In this document: positions 36,637 through 41,990 of the stretch, piece after piece | How positions within the stretch are numbered: the first letter of the stretch is position 1 | Layout: each line of letters opens with the position of its first letter | DNA from: Desulfosporosinus sp. Sb-LF | GTDB lineage: Bacteria; Bacillota; Desulfitobacteriia; Desulfitobacteriales; Desulfitobacteriaceae | Length of the DNA: 41,990 bases | Direction of reading: 5' to 3' | Assembly: GCF_004766055.1 (NCBI RefSeq) | Contig: NZ_SPQR01000020.1 | Location: forward strand, 1 to 41,990 | Position numbers and translations under genes: made by a program | Notes under the pieces: generated by a model | Told to the model about the DNA's origin: nothing | Database searches by the model: none | What the model saw: the letters and a program-made list of their open reading frames with translations, nothing else

Positions 36637-37314
36637 ATGAAAAACGAACAAACAATACCCTGGTACGAGGTAGACACACTAGTCCTTGAAGAACTCAACC
36701 AGCTCCAAGTTAAACACATCGGAAGAATACTGGAAATTATTGGCCGTTATATGCTCCTTAGTACAGAAATGTTGTTCGAGCTATATATACAAGACTATAA
36801 AGAAAAACTAGGTCTGTCCTTTTTGAAAAAAGCTGTTCGTGAAAAATTGGTTATTGAATATAAATATGATTTGGGTCAATCTAGTGAACAGGATGTTTAT
36901 TTTTATGCACTAAAAACTAGTGCTTACCATGTCTTGGATCGCGCAGCTCTACCTTATATAAAAATTCCATATCTTTCTGCATATGAAGAGAAAAAACGCA
37001 TAATCACAGCTAATCAATACTTTCTTAATCGGGGTTATGTTCCAGATTTAAAATTTCCAATTCCTTTGTCTAGGACTTTAAAATTCTTTTATGCTCTTAA
37101 TCCCAAAGCAGAAAGACAAAAAATAGTAGGATATTTTCCTTCTATAGTCTCTCAGTTTGCCATTGAGAGATTTTTTAGGAAGTTCGAGACTAAAGAAGGA
37201 TCGCTCGATAATATTACTTTCGAAAAAATCACAAATAAATTAATCCCTTTTGGCCAATACACAAAAGCTACACATCCGAAAAATGCATGGATTAAATCAA
37301 ATTTAGGTTCTTAA
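36637..37314 (+). CDS. Hypothetical protein, possible winged-helix (Replic_Relax-like)
   Basis: This 225-aa soluble protein lies 20 bp after the recombinase and is probably co-transcribed. Residues 25-105 read like a winged helix (LLSTEMLFELYI, then LKKAVREKLVIEYKYD and a wing, then YALKTSAYHVLDR), similar to the replication-relaxation family of mobile plasmids; this is by eye only. The C-terminal half is basic and aromatic. No signal peptide or membrane segment is present. Confidence 0.5.
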   Translation: MKNEQTIPWYEVDTLVLEELNQLQVKHIGRILEIIGRYMLLSTEMLFELYIQDYKEKLGLSFLKKAVREKLVIEYKYDLGQSSEQDVYFYALKTSAYHVLDRAALPYIKIPYLSAYEEKKRIITANQYFLNRGYVPDLKFPIPLSRTLKFFYALNPKAERQKIVGYFPSIVSQFAIERFFRKFETKEGSLDNITFEKITNKLIPFGQYTKATHPKNAWIKSNLGS

Positions 37315-37965
37315 CAGCCTGTCACTCTCGACGATCTGAAGTTCGAGATGTTATAACACTTTCCTACAAGAGCTAGAAATGCATTATAACAAGGCTTGTC
37401 TACTTGTTGGTAGAGTGACACCTAATTGTTAATTCTAACGCCTGAAATACCCCTTCCTGCCTATCTCTTGAAATATATCTTAGACTCTATAGGTACAGGC
37501 GTTGTAAATTTGGTCATTTACACTTTCAAGAATAATCTCCAAAGCTTTTTTCCGCGTATTTATAAATTATCAATCTCTGACGCAGTCTCTGGTATTGTCC
37601 TCGGTTTTCGACGTTCGAACTTCATTTTCAACACATCGAACCCCGTTTTCCGTATCGATCAGCAAGGGTCTGAACGATACGCATTGCATTCTCTCTGCTA
37701 ATCAGAAGCCATAGTCTGAGGCTAGTTAGGCTCATGTCCATCATAGGGGTAAAGTCTAACACCTTAATCATCACAAACATGGAATTATCGCGCATAGATT
37801 AATCACTTAACTCGATTTACTGTAAAAGAACTTGTGTGTAGACTCTTGAAAAGTTTTTTTAATAAAGCTAAGCAAGCTTATAACGCAGTTACCTACGGGT
37901 CTGCCGTCATGTTGCTACGCAAAACTCCGCCAGACCCCAACTATCAGACAAAGAAGAAAGCAGTA
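37315..37965. other. Gene-free region with long-range inverted repeat
   Basis: GTCACTCT (37321-37328) is repeated inverted as AGAGTGAC (37412-37419), enclosing CTCGA/TCGAG. CGTATCG/CGATACG forms another hairpin near 37651-37682. Frames at 37426 and 37834 lack ribosome sites. This lies between the converging unknown gene and rep, so the structures may end transcription. Confidence 0.45.
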
Positions 37966-39312
37966 TCAAGAATCATTCGGGAAAAGCCTGTCCACCACAA
38001 TAAAGAACGGGCGTTCCGCCAAGAGAGCCGCCACACCCTGTAAGGGTGATATGGCGGTATGCCCCTTTAGAAGACCCGTAAAAGATATACCCTCTGCACC
38101 GGCAGCAGCCTCTAAATAAGATTTCGTATTGATTGATTCTAAATATGCGAGAGAAAGACTATAGGATGATTGAGCATAGCGACCACGACCAGTATTGGCA
38201 TCTAAAATACCCTCTTCCTTTAACTTAGTTAAAAGAAGCTTAAGTGTACGATAAGCCAAGCCTAGACGTGCAGCCCAGGCCTTCTGAGACCCTGTAACAA
38301 CCCCGCAAGATAGAAGATCAGTAATAATATCTTCGCGAACCTCCGACAAATGATCCCGGATTCTACGATCACGTCTTTTCGGTAAGTGATAATAGCCCTT
38401 AATACGTGCAGAAAGTCCCGTAAGGGCTTCTATAGCATAAGGTGAAGCATGATGTTCTCCCTTTAAAACAGAACGGTATATCTTTTCAACTTGAAAATCC
38501 GGTAATGGAACTTCAAGGGCTTGGTTCCAATTAAATAGTTTTGTTTTGATTTCACTAGTGGGAATACCTGCATCCCATAAGCACAAACCAAGTCCATAAC
38601 ACCACTCATCACGATTTCCTTTAAAATCGTTTGATCTATTTGGACCAACGGCTAACGACTCCTGAATACGTTGCCCGCCAGGAGTGCTTAAAATCGTGCC
38701 AATATAAATAACCTTACGAAGATAATCTTCAGGCTTCTTAAGAGGTTTATTTGCCTCATACCACGTTTCAAGTTCCGCCCAAGACGTAGAACTGGAAAAA
38801 TCTTGATAAACTATATTATTAATGTTAGGCCGCCGCACCCAACGTTCAGCACCAACGGCATGAGGATCGGCCCCAAGCACATTGGCCATCAATTTATGAA
38901 TACGATAAATTCTATCTTGTAAAATCTCATTCTTACAACGCAAAGGTTCTGGAAACAGATTAAACGCCTGATAATGACCTTTCGTTGCAGTAGCAATAAT
39001 AAGTTCAGGTAACGGTAAATTAGCCTTGTGATAAAGATCCAAAATATCCTCAACGGTTGTATCTTCAGGAGTATCAAAGTCGACCACGAAACCCAAGACA
39101 TGACGGATATATCTTCTCTTTCTCCGACGGCCAAAGAAGGTGGCCAATGTTATGTAAGTATTATCTTTACTCAGCAGATCCGAAAGAGTCCAGGAAATTA
39201 TAGCGTTGCTCTTTTCATCAGCAGTAAAAACAATACCAAGATCTTTATGTAAATTCCTAATTTCACATGTACTCGATTCTGGTAAAACAGCACCAAAAAC
39301 TTCAGCTAACAA
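37966..39312 (-). CDS. rep: Plasmid replication protein, AEP-primase type
   Basis: The protein is about 448 aa. The N-terminal half fits an archaeo-eukaryotic primase domain: VVDFDTP as the acidic hDhD motif near residue 78, KGHYQAFNLF as the second motif, and GAERWVRRPN near 158 as the third. A PriCT-1-like segment follows (CYGLGLCLWDAGIP to VEKIYRSVLKG), then a C-terminal helix-turn-helix (QKAWAARLGLAYRTLKLLLTKL). Such proteins start replication by making a primer at their own origin. I choose TTG 39312, 8 bp after AAGGGG, over TTG 39330. An antisense RNA gene lies in its leader. Confidence 0.75.
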   Translation of the reverse strand: MLAEVFGAVLPESSTCEIRNLHKDLGIVFTADEKSNAIISWTLSDLLSKDNTYITLATFFGRRRKRRYIRHVLGFVVDFDTPEDTTVEDILDLYHKANLPLPELIIATATKGHYQAFNLFPEPLRCKNEILQDRIYRIHKLMANVLGADPHAVGAERWVRRPNINNIVYQDFSSSTSWAELETWYEANKPLKKPEDYLRKVIYIGTILSTPGGQRIQESLAVGPNRSNDFKGNRDEWCYGLGLCLWDAGIPTSEIKTKLFNWNQALEVPLPDFQVEKIYRSVLKGEHHASPYAIEALTGLSARIKGYYHLPKRRDRRIRDHLSEVREDIITDLLSCGVVTGSQKAWAARLGLAYRTLKLLLTKLKEEGILDANTGRGRYAQSSYSLSLAYLESINTKSYLEAAAGAEGISFTGLLKGHTAISPLQGVAALLAERPFFIVVDRLFPNDS

Positions 39313-39422
39313 AACACTATCCCCTTCCAAGAAAAATTAAGGATTTAAACGCAGAACACGTTTAAACCCTTAAACCTCCAGAAAAAAATAGCTTAATAAC
39401 AGGAAAGTAAGTCCTCTTAGAC

Positions 39423-39452
39423 TTGTCAAAAATATATACCTGATGGTATAAT
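39423..39452 (+). promoter_or_regulatory. Promoter opposing rep
   Basis: TTGTCA and TATAAT, 18 bp apart, point away from rep. The expected start is near 39459. Confidence 0.65.
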
Positions 39453-39458
39453 CAGGAC

Positions 39459-39524
39459 ATACCTGAGAGATTACTCAGCTAATTTTCTCCGCAAGTCCGT
39501 TCAAAGCTTTTGCGGATGTTTTTT
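39459..39524 (+). ncRNA. Candidate antisense RNA in the rep leader
   Basis: A transcript from the promoter at 39423 would be about 66 nt: a small hairpin (CTGAG/CTCAG, loop AGATTA, 39463-39478), then a terminator stem TCCGCAA/TTGCGGA (39488-39516) and GTTTTTT. It lies on the strand opposite rep, 150-210 bp upstream of its start, the classic place for a copy-number control RNA. It requires that the rep mRNA begins beyond 39524. Confidence 0.5.
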
Positions 39525-39593
39525 GAAAAAGGTCCTTTTGGCGAAGGGCTTTTTTCTTTTTTTATTTAATTTTATAATAAAATTTTTAAATCA

Positions 39594-39617
39594 AAAGCTT
39601 GGCTAATGCCAAGCTTT
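39594..39617 (+). terminator. Hairpin in the rep-par intergenic region
   Basis: AAAGCTTGGC pairs perfectly with GCCAAGCTTT, loop TAAT, followed by GTTTATG. A second T-rich structure lies at about 39526-39560 and a GCCGAGGC plus T run near 39712-39729. These could be further small-RNA ends in the copy-control region. Confidence 0.5.
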
Positions 39618-39844
39618 GTTTATGCCTCAATCCACTCCATGATATCTAATCATAGAGTTTTTTCAGGAAGAAACCTTGCATTAGATGCAGAGCCCAGCAT
39701 GCTTACAGAGTAGCCGAGGCCTTTTTTTAATTATAAATAATAGATGAAAATAATGTAATATTAATTAGCAATATCCATTTTTACTATGTTAATGGATATT
39801 GCTCCTATAGACTACCATTGTTCTATTTCCTTCGTCAAATAATT

Positions 39845-39875
39845 GTTAGACCGTTATATGGTTAGACCGTATAAC
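39845..39875 (+). repeat. Iteron-like pair upstream of the par operon
   Basis: GTTAGACCGTTAT (39845-39857) and GTTAGACCGTATAAC (39861-39875) match the iteron core GTTAGATCGTATAAC with one or few changes, 16 bp apart. The same protein probably binds here and at the terminal arrays, linking partition and autoregulation. Confidence 0.65.
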
Positions 39876-39911
39876 AATATAACACACTGCTATAATTCCA
39901 TACATTCATTG

Positions 39912-39949
39912 TACAATATATTGTATATGTAGTAAATGAGATATATAAT
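39912..39949 (+). promoter_or_regulatory. par operon promoter with palindromic operator
   Basis: TTGTAT (39921-39926) and TATAAT (39944-39949) are 17 bp apart. The perfect palindrome TACAATATATTGTA (39912-39925) overlaps the -35 box, as expected for a repressor site. Confidence 0.75.
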
Positions 39950-39971
39950 CTATTTTGAGGAGGTGTAGAAA

Positions 39972-40202
39972 TTGGAGAAGAAGATGAGTCCTTTAGATCT
40001 TGAAGATGTTATGAAAATTAGCGAGATTGCTAAAAAGGTTAAGGTAAATAGCAATACTGTCACTCGTTGGTGTAATAAAGGTTATTTCCCCAATGCTTTT
40101 AGGGTGGGTAGTTCATGGCGCATTCCTCGGACTGATGTTGAAAATTATATCCTTCACATTACTGAAAAGGAAAAGAAGGAGGCAAAAGGATGGCCGGGTT
40201 AA
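39972..40202 (+). CDS. Small helix-turn-helix protein (excisionase/MerR-like)
   Basis: This 76-aa protein reads MKISEIAKKVKVNSNTVTRW then KGYFPNAFRVGSSWRIPRTD, the pattern of the helix_turn_helix_17/excisionase DNA-binding family. It starts with TTG after GAGGAGGTG and overlaps parA by 13 bp. As first gene of the operon beside a palindromic operator it is probably its repressor. Confidence 0.8.
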   Translation: MEKKMSPLDLEDVMKISEIAKKVKVNSNTVTRWCNKGYFPNAFRVGSSWRIPRTDVENYILHITEKEKKEAKGWPG

Positions 40203-41068
40203 ACATATTTAGAAATAAGAAAGAACGTAATTCTTTTAAACTAAAACCAAAATGCCGAGTCATTGCTCCTCTTTCACAAAAAGGTGGTGCCACCAAATCT
40301 ACTAGTTGTGTCAATATAGCTTCCGTTTTATGTGAGATGGGCTATAGAGTGTTAGTAATTGATTTAGATCAACAAGGTCATTCTACTATGGGTCTAGGTG
40401 GGGACAATCTAGAATTGGAATTTACAATGGCTAATGTCCTTGATTACGAAAAAGTCGTCGAGGACTTTGATCCAATACCTATTGGAAAAGCACTCGTCAA
40501 AACTATATTCGATTCTAAGGCAGGAGGTAGCCTTTGGCTTATTGGGGCTAATATTACATGTGAAGAGTTTAGCGCAGCACACTATAATAAGCCAAATAAA
40601 AAGTTACTTCTTAGTGAAGAATTGAACAAAATTAAAGATAAGTTTGACTTTATAATCATAGACTCTCCCCCTGGACTGGATTTCTGGAACTGGTCCGCAA
40701 TATTCGCCCTTGACTACATAATCGTGCCTTTGGAACCTGGCCACGGAGAGATGCGAAGCTATAATGACTTTATGGAAACACTAGTACAGATTAAAGAAGT
40801 TAATCCTAAGCTAAAGCATCTCGGTACATTTTTAACTAAATCGAATCCTCAAACAAATATCTATAAAGATTTTAAACAGAACTTTAACACTAATACTCCA
40901 GGAATCTTATTTGGATCTGAAATACCCACGGACACAAAAATTAAAGAGTCTCTTGGATTTGGAATACCAGTACCCCTTTATGCGCCGAATTCCAGAAGTG
41001 CTAAGGCGTATCGGGCTCTTACGGAGGAGGTGTTGAGAAGGTGCCAATTGATAGAAGCAAACGGTTAA
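40190..41068 (+). CDS. parA: ParA-family partition ATPase
   Basis: This 292-aa protein has the deviant Walker A box QKGGATKST at residues 30-38, a Walker A' segment VIDLDQQGHST near 54-65, and Walker B IIIDSPPG near 150. The usual KGGVGKTT is replaced by KGGATKST, keeping both signature lysines. There is no N-terminal HTH, so type Ib-like; the HTH function may be supplied by the upstream gene. ParA forms ATP-dependent gradients on the nucleoid that move plasmid copies apart. ATG 40190 is preceded by AAAGGATGG context and overlaps its neighbours on both sides. Confidence 0.9.
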   Translation: MAGLNIFRNKKERNSFKLKPKCRVIAPLSQKGGATKSTSCVNIASVLCEMGYRVLVIDLDQQGHSTMGLGGDNLELEFTMANVLDYEKVVEDFDPIPIGKALVKTIFDSKAGGSLWLIGANITCEEFSAAHYNKPNKKLLLSEELNKIKDKFDFIIIDSPPGLDFWNWSAIFALDYIIVPLEPGHGEMRSYNDFMETLVQIKEVNPKLKHLGTFLTKSNPQTNIYKDFKQNFNTNTPGILFGSEIPTDTKIKESLGFGIPVPLYAPNSRSAKAYRALTEEVLRRCQLIEANG

Positions 41069-41664
41069 AGAATATGTTCGCGGCTCCTAAGTCAGCAAAT
41101 TCTTCTTCCGGCGATCCAGTAGCAGCACAGTCAGAGGCTCCTCCAATGGAAGATGAAATAAAAGCCCATGCGATTCCCATCGATCTAATTGATGAGAAAA
41201 CGGATGATATGTTTAAAGCTGAAGAACAGAATATCATTCAAACAATACCCGATTTGGATAATCCACTTGCTATTGAAAATGTGACTAAGCCCAAGGCCAA
41301 AGGCAAAGCTAAACCAAAGAATGACGTAATTAAAAAAGAAAAGGATGTTGAAGCATCTATATTCAAGGGGCCAAAAGTTTATATTGGATGTCGAGTATCA
41401 AATGAAATGAAAGATGCACTTGATGAAATGGCTAAGGATTTTGCGTACTTAGCCAGAAAAGAATATGGTCTTAAAATCAAAGATGATTCTTCCTCTATCC
41501 AACGTGCCTTTCTCATACTTGGAATGAGTTGTTTCACGGAAAAGGTTAGACATAAGACGCTTCAAGAATATGATAAAGAATCCCCAATGCAAGATGAAGT
41601 TTCACAACAACTTCTCGCATTAATGAGAATTCACAAGGTACAAATTGATGATATCGATTTCTAG
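41041..41664 (+). CDS. ParB-like centromere-binding protein (putative)
   Basis: This 207-aa protein has a long disordered acidic and Ala/Pro-rich N-terminus (1-75), a basic KPKAKGKAKPK stretch near 83-93, and a folded C-terminal half with YIGCRVSNEMKDALDEMAK and SSIQRAFLILG that could be a ribbon-helix-helix-like DNA-binding unit. GTG 41041 follows GGAGGTG and overlaps parA by 28 bp. Its place after parA and before iterons argues for the parA partner; no ParB/Srx nuclease motif is seen, so the class is uncertain. Confidence 0.65.
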   Translation: MPIDRSKRLKNMFAAPKSANSSSGDPVAAQSEAPPMEDEIKAHAIPIDLIDEKTDDMFKAEEQNIIQTIPDLDNPLAIENVTKPKAKGKAKPKNDVIKKEKDVEASIFKGPKVYIGCRVSNEMKDALDEMAKDFAYLARKEYGLKIKDDSSSIQRAFLILGMSCFTEKVRHKTLQEYDKESPMQDEVSQQLLALMRIHKVQIDDIDF

Positions 41665-41803
41665 AACCTCGAAATGAATTCGTTCAAGCTAACGGTAACC
41701 TATTGGTTCATTCCAACTGGGTCACAGCTTTGGTCATATTTTCTGTGGTCAAATGGTGAGATCGGGAAAGTAACTACCTTATCTTTTAACGATGGGGATA
41801 TAC

Positions 41804-41839
41804 ATATCGGTGCGGGAGAGCATTTTCCTGTACCGATAT
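41804..41839 (+). terminator. Terminator-like hairpin after the par operon
   Basis: ATATCGGT pairs with ACCGATAT, with GGGA/TTCC pairing further in. The tail ATTTATTTG is moderately T-rich. A frame at 41674-41862 crosses it and is not believed. Confidence 0.5.
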
Positions 41840-41887
41840 ATTTATTTGCTATCGTATTTTGAACACAGGCACAGATAGAGAATTCTA

Positions 41888-41990
41888 GATATTTATCTTG
41901 TTATACGGGATAACAGTTATCTCGTTAGATCGTATAACTGTTATCTCGTTAGATCGTATAACAGTTATCTCGTTAGATCGTATAACTGTT
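41888..41990 (+). repeat. Iteron array at the right end
   Basis: Three 24-bp units at 41912-41935, 41936-41959 and 41960-41983 alternate AACAGTTATC and AACTGTTATC and share CGTTAGATCGTAT; a degenerate unit precedes at 41888-41911 (about 15 of 24 matches). The last seven bases, AACTGTT, equal the first seven of the window, so a 7-bp overlap closes the circle in phase with the array at 1-96. Confidence 0.9.

Noticed and set aside
37426-37701. 91-codon frame
   Set aside because: No ribosome site, odd composition, and it covers inverted repeats in a probable termination zone.
37834-38043. 69-codon frame overlapping the 3' end of rep on the opposite strand
   Set aside because: Overlaps a well-supported gene, with no ribosome site.
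41674-41862. 62-codon frame after the parB-like gene
   Set aside because: Crosses a terminator-like hairpin and lacks a ribosome site.

Overview
The window looks like a complete or nearly complete circular plasmid of about 42 kb from a spore-forming, probably sulfate-reducing clostridium (Desulfosporosinus/Desulfitobacterium type). Evidence for the host is indirect: AprA/AprB-like oxidoreductase genes, a cytosolic [NiFe] hydrogenase, a lactate permease, a Spo0F-like receiver, strong GGAGG ribosome binding sites and frequent TTG/GTG starts. Evidence for a plasmid is direct: both ends hold direct repeats of the same 24-bp iteron in the same orientation, beside a ParA operon, a primase-type Rep and a tyrosine recombinase.

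Layout. (1) 1-1.45 kb: iterons, three hairpin repeats about 188 bp apart, and a gene remnant. (2) 1.5-20.1 kb, metabolic region: AprA-like flavoprotein, two-cluster ferredoxin, [NiFe] hydrogenase small and large subunits and the maturation protease, all on +; an L-lactate permease on +; then on - a stand-alone gyrB, the complete operon hypA-hypB-hypF-hypC-hypD-hypE, a TauE/SafE-type permease and two small unknown genes. The hydrogenase set is self-contained: structural genes, protease and all six Hyp factors. (3) 20.4-21.6 kb: serine resolvase with a palindromic res-like site and a 56-aa partner ORF. (4) 21.8-34.1 kb, mosaic region: one or two genes at a time (GGDEF enzyme, GIY-YIG protein, MntA/HepT toxin-antitoxin pair, Spo0F-like receiver, DoxX/HxlR pair, cell-wall-binding protein, LRR surface protein, a secreted protein with a Crp/Fnr regulator). 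(5) 34.3-42 kb, backbone: a small ORF, a hairpin-rich stretch, tyrosine recombinase, unknown protein, Rep with a candidate antisense RNA in its leader, and HTH-parA-parB-like genes beside the iterons.

Main discovery. Region 4 is punctuated by 28-bp sites with the 11-6-11 architecture of Xer/dif sites (left arm near ACTTGTCATAR, 6-bp variable centre, right arm near TTATRGGACYC). Ten lie on + and one is inverted. Nearly every interval between neighbouring sites holds exactly one gene or one functional pair, including the toxin-antitoxin pair. This resembles the plasmid-dif (pdif) modules of Acinetobacter plasmids, but in a Firmicutes-like replicon and with a divergent right arm. A second point of interest is the joining of an AprAB-like pair to a [NiFe] hydrogenase with no MvhD or Hdr subunit nearby, which suggests an H2-linked flavoenzyme of unknown substrate.

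All calls come from reading the sequence; family names rest on motifs and remembered family features, not on database searches.
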